NCBI GenBank assembly: GCA_015179125.1
Contig: WHVA01000080.1
Coordinates: 234,162 to 298,161, forward strand
From: Gautieria morchelliformis
Taxonomy: Eukaryota > Basidiomycota > Agaricomycetes > Gomphales > Gomphaceae
Reading direction: 5' to 3'
Length of the DNA stretch: 64,000 bases
The notes beneath the pieces were generated by a model that worked only from the letters and a program-made list of their open reading frames with translations, was not told the origin of the DNA and did not search any database. A program made the translations under genes and the position numbers. Positions 34,261-48,989 of the stretch are shown here, piece by piece. Within the stretch, counting starts at the first letter, position 1; every line of letters begins with the position of its first letter.

Positions 34261-36673
34261 CTAAAGCTCATCAACACCGAACGCCCTCCCGACACTCCCG
34301 AGTTTTACTCGCATCTCCTCCCACTCTGCAACAGGGTCGGACAAGGCGGTGATTGCACCACCAGCGCCGAGCGTCCAGTCCTGTTCATGATTTCCAGCGT
34401 TGGGATGAATGGCCTCGCGGCGGTAAGTCTCCTTGCCACTGTTGAAGTGAGCATGGTCGCCACCGTCGTGGTCATCTACATCCGCACGATCGTACCGGAA
34501 GCAGCTCCGAATGATGACGGCCCAATCTCCAGCTCCACTGACACACCAATACCCGCAAACTCCGGAGTACACACCACGTTCCTGGCCTTCAATGTCCTGA
34601 AGCAGCTCTACGCTTCGTTTCTTTGGTGCGCCAGTCATGCTGCCTATTCTTGCAAGTAAGTGCCGAGTACCCCACTCGATTGGAGACTCACCAGGTGGTA
34701 GACTTCTTCGTAGCACCTCCCAGCCCCCGCCCTCGGTAGATACCTTGCCAGAAATGACACTTACCATCTGCCATACAGTTTCATACTCTTCGATCCCCAT
34801 GAGCTGCTCCACTTTCACTCCATCCGCAGCCTCGACCACTCCTCCTAAATCATGCCTCACCAGATCGACGATCATCAAATTCTCAGCTCTTTCCTTTATG
34901 TTTCGCTCCAATAGTTCGATGGCATCCTTGCGCTCCATTCTCTGCTTTTTGCCAGTCTCATCGACAATGGTTTTTCGCAATGTGCCCTTGATGGGTCGCA
35001 GCTGGCATACGCCAACCCGATCCCACATGAGAAATCTCTCCGGAGACGAGCAGAGTAATGTCGTGGGTCCGAGACGCATATATGCGGCGTGCGGCGCCGG
35101 GTTGGAAGTACGTAGACGTGAATATAGCTCCCATGACGTGATGTCGGGAGAGTCTGGAATATGTAGTGTACTAGGTGCGGTGAGGCAGAGTTCGTAGGAA
35201 GATCCTACAAAAAGGTGGCGTTTACATTGCGATACTTGAGGAACATAGTCTTCCCGCGAAGGCGAGGTGATGCGAGAACGGATAGACGGCATCACGGGTG
35301 ATGGCGCAACAGGACTGGAAACAACTCCATTTAATCGCCTTGACATATCCTGCAGCCATAGATCGTCGTTGGCGAGCAGACTTTGTATATGGACGCACCC
35401 AATGTGGGTATCGAGGACAATGCTCCTTGTCACGAACACCAAATTAACGTCTGGATTTCTCTTTTCAGTCTCAAACCTGTGCTTCAGTGGAACTCCTAGT
35501 TCTGCCACTCCGAGTTCATAACTTAGATATCCGACCAAACCTCCCCAGAATGGTATATCTGCATGACCTGGGTCTTGAATAACCATCGAGCTCATGAACC
35601 TGGCAAGCCAATCCCAGATCGAGCTACCGGGTGGGAGGCGTTCATGCTCAGTCTTGGCAGAACCACGTTGAAGTGATACATGTCTCTGGGGCAGAGTATA
35701 ACGGATAGAAAGCGTCGATGATAACAGGGCACCGATGATAGTAAACCGACCTGACCTATCAGCAGAATCGAGCAACACAAAATTCGTCCGGGGTTCGTTG
35801 ACACCGAGTAGTTCACATACTTGGATGACAGAGAGTTGAGGCAGGTTAAGCGAGATATGCGACACAGACAGAGCGGAAATGGGGCTTGGAAGAGAAGGTG
35901 ACGGTCGTGAGTGTGGCCATGGCGTTCCCACCTTCTCGGTGGCCCAATGGGGAAGAACAAGAACGTCCCTACCATTGATTACCGCCCAATCCATAGCTAA
36001 TTTCCAGAAGTTGCAGATAACCTCGCCTCCGCCTCCTCGGGTACACACAGACTCAGGGTGATACTGCACTCCCCAGAATGGTTTGCATCGATGGCGCGCC
36101 GCCATTAGGACTCGACCGTTTTCTGACCCATCTTGTGCCCATGCTAGAGGATCAATATCTGGACACTGGTCGCGAATGAGATCAGTGCACAACGAATGAT
36201 ACCGCGTCGCCTCTATTTCCTCAGCAACGCCTTCAAATATGTCCCGACCCACATGCTCAATGCGTGAGATCATTCCGTGCTTGACCACTGACATTGTTCT
36301 GAGCGAGCCTCCAAATGCAATGACAAACGACTGAAAGCCGAGACAGACACCGAAGACAGGGAGGAGATGCGAGTCTGGAAGAGCCCAAAGCTTGTTGATA
36401 ACACCTACATCACCCTCGTTGGCTGGTGAACCGGGTCCGGGTCCCACAAAGACAGCGGAAAAACACGGAAGAAGAGACAGCAGCGTTTCGTGGCTCAGTG
36501 TGTCGTTGCGAATAAGGTAGATCTGAGAAGAAGGCACGTTGCGGCGAATAAGATGTGCGAGACTGAAGGGAGACTGTCAGCTCGTCCATTACATCAAAAA
36601 TATTACGCACATACTTATGGGTAAAAGAATCGTAGGAGTCAATAAGTAGGATTTTCGGCGCCGAAGGCACCAT
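34261..36673 (-). CDS. ABZ1: 4-amino-4-deoxychorismate synthase, fused glutaminase and chorismate-binding domains
   Basis: Turns chorismate and glutamine into aminodeoxychorismate for p-aminobenzoate and folate. Exons 36673-36615, 36562-34692 and 34643-34261 give 770 residues. The N-terminal class I glutaminase shows LLIDSYDSFTHN across the first splice, the Cys nucleophile in FGVCLGFQSF, and His/Glu in VQYHPES. The chorismate-binding half shows SSYELCLTAP, LRPIKGTLRK (the Lys of this motif marks PabB-type enzymes rather than anthranilate synthase), GSMTGAPKKRSVE and GAGGAITALSDP. The second intron (34691-34644) is 48 nt, stop-free and a multiple of three, so it hides inside one long ORF; splicing restores LPPGSMTGAPKK. 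Confidence 0.94.
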
Positions 36674-37183
36674 GGCCAGCTCAGAACGCGGCTTGACTTG
36701 AGCCAGTCCGAGTTACATTTATAGTACTTGTGAGTCGTGACTTGACTCAGTTGCAATAGAAAGCTTAAAGCCAAATTCTGACTTCTAAATTTAGGTAAGC
36801 GTAATTTGAACGGCTGCCTCAATGAGTAACTTAGTCGCTATCTATTGCCTTCACCTGGTAGCTACACTGAAACAACAACACGACTAACAAACTGCACCAC
36901 TACCTAAAAATCTTTACTTGTCGCCTCTAAGCCATAAACAAGGGTGGAAGCTGCAACACAAGCCTGACGTGGAACTAGACAAGATCGCAAGAAAAAGGGG
37001 AGTACAGGGTGATAATAGTTTATGTAACTTAATAAAGTTGAAGATGGAGTGGTGAGATGATGGCAGGGACGCGAATGCAGGTGACAAGACCGTAGGACAA
37101 GTTTGTTACTGACTATGCCCTGCAACACCAAATGAGCCATTCAGCGCCACGGTGCGGGCTCTCCATCCAAAAGGAAACAATAC
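36674..37183. other. Intergenic stretch upstream of ABZ1
   Basis: No supported gene. A GTAAGT donor at 37185 and a possible acceptor near 37120 suggest that the leftward gene ending at 37184 may have a spliced 3' end adding only one residue. Confidence 0.4.
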
Positions 37184-38818
37184 TTACATCAGTTTGTAAG
37201 TGAACGAAGGGACGCCCGTGTCACTAACGTACCCCCGGTCCTTGCTGTTTGGTGGGTCCATTGAACGAAATCCAAACGGCCTCTTTGATCCGTCCCCTGA
37301 CTTGGGCCGTGTCTTTGACTTCGTTAAGCGAGGATCCTTACTTTTGCTCTTCGCTTTTGCCTGCCTGCCTTTATCCCGCTCCTTCTTCTCGGATCGATTC
37401 TCTCCAGCAGCTTCAGGGGGACGGCATGAAAAGCCCCAGCTGCGTCGTCCTTTCGAAGTAGGCCGCGCCGGATTCTGCTCTTGCGGCAATGCCGATTTAG
37501 CCACAGGGAGAACGTCAAACTCGACCAGATTGTTGTCCTCTGTAACAGGCTTCTTGTTCTGAGACTGCGAATTGTCACTAGGGACTAGGACATGTGTCGG
37601 AGCAGTATCCTTTCCTTTCCTCGACGTCTGACGTTCCGGGCCCTTCACACCTCCCTGACCTCTAGGTCTGCTCACCTCTACAATCCCCTCTAGCGCTCTA
37701 TCGCGATCTTTCCTCTCCTTTTCCGCGCGGATCCATTCCTTTTCGGCCCTCAAGAAGGCACGCGCTTGGTCGCTGCCTGGTACAGGAACGCCGTAAGTTT
37801 TGTAAGGGTCCGTGCGTGCAGGTCGTGCAGGTAGCGTTTGCCTTTGTTCGAAGGGAGTCGTGTCCTCTAAATCAACATGGGGAACAGTAGGCGAAAGATC
37901 ACGCGGCCGCGAGGGTCCAGCGACAGCATTGGGCAGCAGAGTAGCTGCCACGCCTTTAAGGTTGGGAGGTGCAGGAAGCACAGGGACGGGTGGAGTCGTA
38001 TCGTCTCTCGATGACGGTCTGGAAGGGTGGGACGGAGGGGAAACTACGGAATAAAATACGTGGTAGGTCTTTATCCTTACGTGGGTGTGGGAAGCTACTC
38101 ACGAGAAAACAATGAAAATTTACGGCGTGCTTGCAGGGGGGTGAGCAAAAAGATGCGACACAGGCAGTCTAAGCTTACATTTTGACGGAGGTAATGTAGG
38201 TGATGTTTTGTCAGCGAGATGAGGTGAAGCCGCAGTCGCAATAGTACTGCTTCTCTTAACCGCAAAAGCTCTAGTCCCATGCCATACATCATCGTGTGAC
38301 CCGTTGCTTTGAGGATCTGCTGTACTATCGCCTGCTGGTATTGTAGGCGCAGCTACATCAGTGGGCCTGGCAGTCTTGAAATCGATGCTGTGGCGCCTTC
38401 CGAATCCTAGCTTGGGCATTGGGACTCGGAAATGACGTTTACTATTTGGTGATGCAGGGATGGGTTTATCCGCAAAACTATCAGCATCACCGGCGAGATC
38501 TAGGGACTCAAGGGATGGCAGAGCGATTGGGTGTGTATATGGTGAGGGTGAGTGGGGCGGTAAGGGCATGATTGTCAATGATGAAGACGGAGAACAGGGA
38601 AGAGAGTCGTTGTGGGATGCGCTGGAGTCTGTCGGTAACGAATTAGAGTAGGAGGAGGATGTTGCGATGAGGGAGCAACTAGAAAGGTGTGGTTGATTGT
38701 CAAGGGAGAAGGTGACATGTGGCGACAAAGGAGGATCGGAGACGTGATGGCGGCGACGAGCGCTGGTGGTAGCCGTGGTGACGGGTTGGACGAGAGCTAG
38801 TGAAGGACGTCTAGGCAT
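37184..38818 (-). CDS. Long disordered, basic protein of unknown function
   Basis: Exons 38818-38179, 38129-38103 and 38043-37184 give 508 residues, almost entirely low-complexity. The N-terminal part is Ser/Pro/His-rich, the middle is charged (AEKEWIRAEKERKDRDRALE), and the end is Lys/Arg-rich (KERDKGRQAKAKSKSKD), closing with RGYVSDTGVPSFTYKLM. A TATA-like box (CTATAAAAG) lies near 38910, about 90 bp before the chosen start. Upstream, 39046-38903 could encode a 47-residue hydrophobic peptide starting MGSPPLLACARIFLDPRRWV, but it cannot be spliced in phase to this gene. No domain recognised; likely nuclear or RNA-associated by composition only. Confidence 0.6.
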
Positions 38819-38904
38819 CGGCGCATGGGAAGTTGTTGTTTCTGCTGCAACCAGGGCGAATATACGCCTGAGCAGAAAGGCAGGGAGCAAGGAGACAACG
38901 ATGC

Positions 38905-38916
38905 TCTTTTATAGGA
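38905..38916 (-). promoter_or_regulatory. TATA-like box of the disordered-protein gene
   Basis: The minus strand reads CCTATAAAAGAGC here, a good TATA match at a plausible distance upstream of the Met at 38818. Confidence 0.45.
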
Positions 38917-39046
38917 TGTGGGTAGAAAATACAGGAAAAATGACGAGACTCACTGCCAGGATGCCCAAGATGGCCAGGAGGGCGCCAACCCATCGCCTGG
39001 GATCGAGAAATATGCGAGCGCACGCCAGCAAAGGCGGCGACCCCAT

Positions 39047-40278
39047 GTCAGACCGCTGTGGCACAGAGGACATACCAGTGGCGGTTGTCTGAAGGTGAAA
39101 TGGGGTCTAATAGCAGTACATGGGCTAGTGGTATTGTAGAAACAAGCTGCAAAGTGGGAATAAGGAGCGATCGAGTGAGTAATGAGTGGTGGGGACCTCT
39201 ACACAGAAAAACAAGCATGAGAGACATACATATAGGCTGGACAGCCGCCGGCAACTGCTCGCGTACCTATAGCGTGCCGATGTAAGTAGAGGCCGGAGAC
39301 TCCGCGCGTTCAGCTTGGGAACTAGGCTTTGTACCGTGGGTGGCGAGGTTATGAGAGACGCATGGAGAGTAGCTGGGCGAGAGGAGGGCGACGGCGCATA
39401 GACAGGGCCCTTTTAAGGGTGAGTAGCGGTGCATGATTCCGGTGTCGAATTGTGTATTACGATGGTACGATTCTTCCGCGCCTATTGTTGACATATGTTT
39501 TTCTTCTCCGCGCTGTAACTTAATAAGTAGGCTGCTGCTATTTCCCTACTTCCTCCATGCCCATCATACTACCATCAAACGCTGCCTACAGTTCTTGGTG
39601 CGCAAGGGGATCTCGGACAGATCAAAATAATATGTGGAGAACACAGTGTGCAGGAACGTAGTCATATAAATGGAGTATACGTGAGCGGACTGTGTCAAAT
39701 ACTATCAGAACACCCAGGCGAGGGACTGAGATGACCCCACCCTTCTGACTCGTTATGTAATGGCGATTTATCAGCTCTCCCGAGCACTGTGCGTCAGTCC
39801 TGTCAGGTTCACCGGTATCAGCCGCCAGAAAGCGCCTGTCTATCTCGATTCCACTTCTTTCAAGGGAGGTGAACCTGACCGCCCGGACATGAGAGTGAGA
39901 CCAGGACGGCGGTAGGGTCTGGATATATAGGTCTGGATAGGCCCATAGCAGGGTTATAAAGACCGGCCGCCGTAGCTCAAAATACTCACTTAAGAAACCT
40001 TTACTGTAATTCAAATGACCTTGACCTTGTGTCACTGATGCCAGGGCGCGCGTTATGTTGAAGGGCGACTATCCAGCTGACCAGCTGCTTAGCGTTTGTG
40101 TAGCTAGCAGTTGTGCCTGGTACTCAAGCTCAGCGTACGTTAGTTCTGGTGGCCAGCATTAGTTCTGGTGGCCAGCATTAGTTCTGTTGGCCAGCATTAG
40201 TTCTGGCGGCCGGCCGGGCCAGACCGTGACGCGTCACGGGTCTCTCGGTCACACTTTCGGCCACCATCGTTTCCCAAG
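39047..40278. other. 1.2-kb intergenic stretch left of PRP22
   Basis: No supported gene; a minus-strand ORF at 39622-40035 has no family resemblance. It contains a 19-bp tandem repeat, listed separately, directly before the PRP22 start. Confidence 0.45.
40140..40215. repeat. 19-bp minisatellite, four copies, in PRP22 upstream region
   Basis: Unit TTAGTTCTGGTGGCCAGCA repeats perfectly twice (40140-40177), then with one change, then with several changes in the last copy. It ends 63 bp before the PRP22 start codon. Confidence 0.92.
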
Positions 40279-43200
40279 ATGGACGACCTATACAAGCTAG
40301 AGCTGCTTTCATTAGTAGCTAAGATTACCCAGGAGATATACAATCACACTGGTATGTATTGTTAGCTATCCTTACAGTCTCAGTTTTGATCAATGTCCAG
40401 GCATGAATGAAAAAACCTTGGCTGAATACGTTATTGCATTGCACGACGAGTCAAAGACTCTGCCAGAATTCAAGGCAAAACTCCAGGAGAATGGTGCTCC
40501 GTTTCCCGAGTCAGTGATAGAGAACATGGATCGACTCATCTTGAGCATGCATCCCAAACACAAGAAGAAACATGACCCGGCCAATGGCAAGACCAAACCC
40601 GGCACGAAGAATGCGAATGGATCCTCTCTTTTGACAGAGAAAGACAAAAATGCTCGTATTTTTCCCGGCCTTTCTTTACCAGACCAAGAATGGCAGCCGC
40701 CGCCTGGAAGTAGTGGGGAAGAGAAAGATGCGGTCATGAAAGAGGTTGATGACTTGATGTCACAGTTAGAAGGTGTTTCGAAGAAGGCTAGACCAAAGGC
40801 CTCAGAGTTTATGGGAGGAGGCGATAGAAAACGATCACCAAGCCCACGCCGTCGCGATGGCCGTGACCGGGAACATCGACGTCATTCTCCGCCACACATG
40901 TCACGACAACGCAGTGCCAGTCCCCCAAGACGAGGTCCTGACAGTGGATATGGTGACAGAAGCGGTCGGTATAATGTTAGCTCAAGAGGGAGGTCTACAG
41001 GCCGTGGTCGGGCAGCTCTTGATGAACGACCAGTCCTCTACAAAATATATAACGGACGAGTCACTGGATTGAAAGAGTTTGGTGCCTTTGTTAGTTTGGA
41101 GGGTATCATGGGACGCGCGGAAGGTAGGCATTTATCGCCAACATTGTCGGGGCTTTATTGAACTGTTGTTTTGATACAGGGCTAGTCCACATATCGGCCA
41201 TCCAACAAGGAGCTCGTGCTAACTCCGCCTCTGATCTTTTGACTCGCGGTCAAGCTGTCAAGGTTAAGGTCATGAGTGTGGCGGGCGGCCGCATAGGGCT
41301 TTCCATCAAAGACGTAGACCAGGCCACTGGGCATGACCTGACCCCTCACCTACGTATCAAATCGGAAGCAGAAATGGCAGAGGAAGAGCGCCAACATGCA
41401 GCTCGCGCGTCTTCTGGTGCCAACGCGATGCCACTAGGAGGGTCGGGAGTGTCTATTGAGTCTTCAGCGCCAGTTCGTTCAGCACGGCGGCTGACATCAC
41501 CTGAGCGTTGGGAGATAAAGCAGCTTATTTCCTCAGGTGCTGTCGATGCGTCCGAGTATCCCGAGCTCGATGAAGATTTTGCGTCCCCAATGGCTCGAGC
41601 AGAAGTTGAACAGGAACTTGATGTCGAAATACGAGAAGACGAGCCTTCTTTCCTCGCGGGGCAGACAAAACGGACACTTAACTTGAGTCCCGTTAAGATC
41701 ATCAAGGCCCCAGACGGGTCTTTGAACCGTGCTGCCCTAGCTGGCGCATCGCTTGCGAAGGAACGCCGGGAGCTGCGACAGCAGGAAGCAAATGACCAGG
41801 CAGATTCGGAGGCCCGAGACTTCAATGCCCCGTGGCTGGACCCTATGGCTCAGGAACAGGATAAGGTATTCGCTCAGGATCTGCGCGGTAACATCATGGG
41901 TCAAAATAACGCACCTCAATGGAAAGAACAGGCCTTCAATAAGGCTACGACGTACGGTAAAATTACAAGCCTTAGCATCCAAGATCAAAGAAAAAGCCTC
42001 CCCATATATAAGCTCCGGGATCCATTGTTGAAGGCAATTCGAGAGGTATGTTTCGCTAGTCATTCACGGCTTTAACAACGAAATTGACCCCCTACTAGCA
42101 TCAAGTCTTGATTGTTGTCGGCGACACGGGATCTGGCAAGACCACCCAAATGACACAGTACCTAGCAGAAGATGGTTTTGCCGATCGAAGCAAAATTGGT
42201 TGTACTCAGCCCCGGCGTGTTGCTGCCATGTCAGTCGCCAAGCGTGTGGCCGAAGAGGTGGGATGCCGGTTGGGCCAAGAAGTCGGCTACACAATCCGTT
42301 TTGAGGATTGCACGAGTCCTGAGACAAGAATCAAATACATGACGGATGGTATGTTAGAGCGAGAATGCCTCATTGACCCAGACGTCAGTGCATATTCTGT
42401 GATCATGCTGGACGAGGCGCACGAAAGGACAATTTCTACCGATGTCTTATTTGGCCTTCTAAAGAGTAGGCCCCCTGGCTTGTGTTGCGAACCCGTAGCT
42501 GACAACCCCACAGAGGCACTGCGAAGAAGACCGGATCTAAAAGTGATCGTAACGTCTGCAACACTTGATGCCGAAAAGTTTTCAAAGTACTTCTTTGAGT
42601 GTCCAATTTTTTCTATCCCTGGTCGAACATACCCGGTCGAAATTCTCTATACCAAAGAACCGGAGAGCGACTACTTGGACGCATCGCTCATAACCGTCAT
42701 GCAGATTCACCTCTCTGAGCCTCCAGGCGACATTCTTCTTTTCCTCACCGGCCAAGAAGAGATTGACACCGCTTGCGAGATTCTGTATGAACGTATGAAA
42801 GCTCTAGGACCCCAAGTTCCAGAGCTGCTCATTCTCCCTATTTATTCTGCTCTTCCTTCGGATATTCAATCCAAAGTTTTCGACCCGACACCTCCCGGAG
42901 TCCGTAAAATCGTCATTGCCACCAATGTGGCGGAGACTAGTCTTACCATTGACGGCATATATTACGTTGTAGATCCTGGGTTCGTGAAGCAAAATGCTTA
43001 CGACCCTCGTCTTGGCATGGACTCTCTTGTGGTCACACCCATCTCGCAAGCACAGGCGCGACAGCGTTCTGGTCGAGCAGGTCGTACAGGACCCGGCAAG
43101 TGTTATCGTCTGTATACTGAAGTCGCATACCGCAACGAAATGTTACCGAACCCGATCCCAGATATTCAACGTACGAATTTGGCGCATACGATCTTAATGT

Positions 43201-44242
43201 TGAAGGCTATGGGAATCAATGACCTGCTCAACTTTGACTTTATGGATCCTCCACCAGCACAGACAATGTTAACTGCGCTTGAGCAGCTATACGCGTTATC
43301 AGCGTTGGACGACGAAGGGCTACTCACACGCCTGGGCCGGAAAATGGCCGACTTCCCTATGGAACCCCCACAGGCGAAGATGCTGATTGCTTCGGTCGAT
43401 TTGGGATGCTCGGAAGAGATTTTATCCGTCGTCGCTATGCTGTCAGTACAGAATGTGTTTTATCGACCCAAAGAGAAACAGGGGCAGGCCGACTCCAAGA
43501 AGGCGAAATTTCACCAGCCAGAAGGAGACCATCTCACGCTCCTCACGGTGTACAATGGGTGGAAGGCGAGCCAATTCTCAAATCCCTGGTGTCATACCAA
43601 CTTCATACAAGCGCGCAGCATGCGACGGGCACAGGATGTTCGAAAACAATTACTCGGGATTATGGATCGGTATGTCTACCATTTATGTTATGTATTGCGA
43701 GACTCATTGTGCATAGCTATAAGCATGATATTCTGTCAGCTGGAAGAGACTACAACCGTGTACGGAGGGCGATCTGTTCTGGATTTTTCCGCAATGCAGC
43801 GAAAAAGGACCCCCAGGAAGGATATAAAACGCTTGTCGAGGGAACCCCGGTCTACATTCACCCGTCGTCGGCACTATTTAATCGCGCACCCGAGTGGCTG
43901 ATATATCACGAACTACTACTCACGACTCGTGAATATTGTCACACGGTGACAGCGATAGAACCCAAGTGGCTTGTTGAGGTCGCCCCGCAGTTCTTTAAGG
44001 TTGCTGATGCTAATAAGATCAGTAAACGAAAGAAACAGGAGAAGATAGAACCGCTATATAACAAGGTAAGCACAAAGCCACGTTGTCAAATATCCCACGG
44101 TCTGACTCTTTCTTGTAGTATGAAAAACCAGACGAATGGCGATTGTCAAAGGTCAAACGCAGTGCACGTTCGGTGAGCCAGCATTGATAGAAGTGATTTC
44201 TCTTTTATACTTACCTTTATTCAGAGTCAAACATTTGGTTGA
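40279..44242 (+). CDS. PRP22: Pre-mRNA-splicing DEAH helicase PRP22 (DHX8)
   Basis: ATP-dependent RNA helicase that releases spliced mRNA from the spliceosome. Exons 40279-40351, 40401-41123, 41180-42045, 42099-42465, 42514-43669, 43717-44065, 44119-44172 and 44225-44242 give 1201 residues, family-typical. The order is an N-terminal helical region, an Arg/Ser-rich segment ([20 protein letters not shown]), and an S1 RNA-binding domain near residue 250 ([19 protein letters not shown]). The helicase core follows with [27 protein letters not shown] and [10 protein letters not shown], then winged-helix, ratchet and OB regions (HPSSALF). The intron at 42466-42513 is 48 nt, stop-free and in frame. 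If the last intron is retained, translation ends a few residues later at about 44186 instead. Confidence 0.97.
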
Positions 44243-44480
44243 AGCTTGGTAATTTATTTGTTTTGAGCCTTAGCAATATTGTACTGTATGTAACAAGCAA
44301 TTAGAGAAACCGCTCGCGATTTCGTTCGCTGTGCGCACTAACTGTAAACGGTTTTGGTTGCCTGGGCCTGGGCCTGGCTTTGTAAGCCGAAAGCTCAATT
44401 GACGGCTCTCGTTTTCTCTTGTTACCGTCGCCTAGGTGACTTTGGAACTGCTGAGCAACAATTCAACAGAATTGATTCGT

Positions 44481-46235
<1,755 letters not shown>

Positions 46236-46492
46236 CGATCGATTATCGATTATGCCCTGACGAGCTTATATTTCGCAAGCCTGAATATTTCGATCTTTGT
46301 ACAGTATTCTGAGACACTGACGTGATGATAATATTGCAACGTGATCGCTGGGATGGCAGTGCATGTGATTTCAAGTGTGGTGTGTGATTGGCTGTGGCTT
46401 TTAAATAAGTAAGCACCAGCGCTTCCAAATCTCTCCTTTCCAACGAGCTCGAGCTGCACCAATCTGGCTGTTCTCCCATTCACCTGGCCCGC

Positions 46493-48831
46493 ATGGCCTT
46501 CACATTACCTTGGCCTTTTGGTACTAACGATGCAGACCAGCAGGACTCTGACGACTCCGATCAAGACATCTCTCACCAGCCACTTGCAGCTTGTACGTCG
46601 ATGACCAAACGTAAATCGTTGGGATCGCTATTAGAACAATACAACAATCCTGGGGTACCGCCGCCCTCCGCCCGCATAGACCCTCTGTTAAACCAGCAAA
46701 TCCGCAAACCTCTCCGTCTATTTGACATGTGGAAATATGGCTACTTTGTGGCCTCCAAAGGTAAATGAGTTGCTGGTCAATGGCCTCAGAAGAAACATAA
46801 TAAATGCGTGCTTAGGTGCCGAGATTTTTGGGGATGTTATGTCGCACTGCATATGGGGACCTAGGAGACCCTCATGGGGTATTGAAATGACCCTCATCAG
46901 CAGTGTCATGCGCAATACCCATAGACACACGCAGTTGGCCGATGTAGTGAGTAACACTGGTGGATGCACGTATTGTTACTCAGTTTTGTTTCCAGACAAC
47001 CATACGTGCTGTCATGGAGATTGGTGGCCTTGTCCCATTACCCTCTAACGCCATAGTCACACCTCTTAACTTCCGGGTGCGTAAACGTGGGCTTCGCGGG
47101 CTTCTCGCTGGGCACGACGCCATGGAAGATGGCCGCCGTGAGATCACTGGCGAGTGGGTTGTGGGCAAGCACCTCTGGCAGCGGCTCCAGGCTGAATGGA
47201 AGGCAATGCAAACTGACAGACGCAGGAAAGACTCTCCAGCGACCAAATCTATACACCGAGTGGTACTATACTTGCATGGAGGTACGCTGGTCGTGCCATA
47301 TATGACACTGCACGTCTCATATATTGGTATATTCCACTGCAGGCGCTTACTATGTATTCAGCGCAGCAACCCATCGTCTGATCACTATCCCACTCTCGAA
47401 GTTTGTTGGTGCACGCGTATTTGCCATTGATTATCGGCTCGCGCCAGAGACGCGCTTTCCTGGGCCTTTGCATGATGCAGTGTCAGCATACTTCAGGCTC
47501 TTAGACGACCTTCACATCCCTCCAGAAAATATTATCATTGCAGGCGACAGTGCAGGTGGCGGGCTGTCGTTAGGCTTGTTAATGTACCTCCGGGACAACA
47601 ACTACCCAATGCCTGCCGGTGCGATACTAATGTCTCCGTGGGTTGGTGAGTATTTATACCAACTTCCTAGACTAGAGAAGTTAATTTGAGACATAGATTT
47701 GACCATGTCATGCGATTCTTGGGATTCCAATGCACCGTTCGACGTAGTTCCACAGCCAAATGCTGATGACCACCTAAACCCTGTCGCCTGCTACCTCGGT
47801 GGGGAAGGCATGGAGAAGTATCTCACACACCCATATGCTAGTCCACTTTTCGGTGATTTTACCGGATTACCACCCATGCTTGTGCAGAGTGGGGAAGCGG
47901 AAGTGCTTCGTGACGAAATCACGCTCTTAGCTCACAAAGCCACTTTGGCCGGTGTCCAGGTAAGACATGAGCTTTTCCAAGATGCTGTACGTACACTTTT
48001 TTTCTCTTCATGCAGCATGCTTAGTTACTCGCTGGACAGGTTCATGTGTTCCAGATGTTTCCATTCCTCGACAGTGCGCACAAGTCATTTCTCTCGTGTA
48101 GAGAATTTGTGCGCGATGTCCTGCCACGATATCAAAGCCGATCTCCCCGCGTGCTGGACTCTGCTGAGCTCGAACACGAGACAGGGAACACGAAGAGCCG
48201 AATTGTTCGAGGCGACGGGGTCGAGATCAAAACTGACAAGTCGGCATGTGAGGAGTTTGCGGGAGACGCGAATCCAATCTCGGAGGCCAAGGACTTGGTA
48301 GACGGCATGGACCCTGCTGAAGTGGAGGCAGAAGACCTTGGATGGGAGGCTTGTACAGCTGAGAATGCACAAGGTTCTTCGTCACAGCCTACGTCGCCGC
48401 AGGACCGTGACGGGACCTCTGTAGATCTGGACACGCATCCAGCAATAATGCCGCTCAACCCCCCACTTCCCACAACGTCTGACAGCACCCTCCACCCTGC
48501 GCAGTACTTGTCCTCCCCGCCTCAGCAGAGTTCATACCCACGCCGACCGAAGGGCTTCACTATTAGCCATTCATCATTGACATCACTTTGTCCATCACAT
48601 ACCCGCTCCGCCACGGCACAACATCTCACACAAGTCCCATATTCCCCCAGAACCCACCGCTGGTGGCCGCTTCCCGTGTCCGTTACCGAGAATGCGATCG
48701 CTCCCGCCCCAACGATCCGCTCACGCCATCGTGCCATCAGTCATCCGGACATGGCGGAACTGTGCCGCCACTGGGCACAAGGTCCCGCAAACCAGACGAC
48801 CACATACAGGCCCGACAATGCCCCATCATGA
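46493..48831 (+). CDS. HSL-type alpha/beta hydrolase with long disordered tail
   Basis: Exons 46493-46760, 46816-46946, 46996-47281, 47343-47645, 47697-47986 and 48040-48831 give 689 residues. The oxyanion HGGAYYV (formed across a splice) and the nucleophile elbow GDSAGGGL mark the hormone-sensitive-lipase/arylacetamide-deacetylase group. The Asp lies in the segment after QSGEAEVLRDE, and the His in VHVFQMF. The last ~240 residues are an acidic then Pro/Ser-rich tail without structure. Probable substrate is a carboxylic ester or a steryl/acyl ester, location unclear. Note a good GTAAGA donor at about 47960 inside exon 5 that should not be used, since the frame reads through with family sequence. 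Confidence 0.9.
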
Positions 48832-48989
48832 CTGCATGTGCTCTGCTACCAGCATTTTTGCCTTGCTACACTACACGACTTTGCATCTTAGTTCTACTTG
48901 CATCATGTATTTCACTTAGCAAGTCCGTCGCACCGCTGTTGTTATAGTTGAATGGTTATATAAGTATACGAAATTGTATCAAATGATTA

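Noticed and set aside
39622..40035. 137-codon minus-strand ORF
   Set aside because: No family resemblance, no promoter or splice context, composition like chance ORFs elsewhere in the intergenic DNA.
44436..44480. Upstream extension of MAP2
   Set aside because: Would require a GTG start; the first ATG at 44481 gives the usual acidic/lysine-rich N-terminus.
47958..47990. GTAAGA donor within hydrolase exon 5
   Set aside because: Using it would delete the conserved strand before the catalytic His; the later GTACGT donor keeps the frame.
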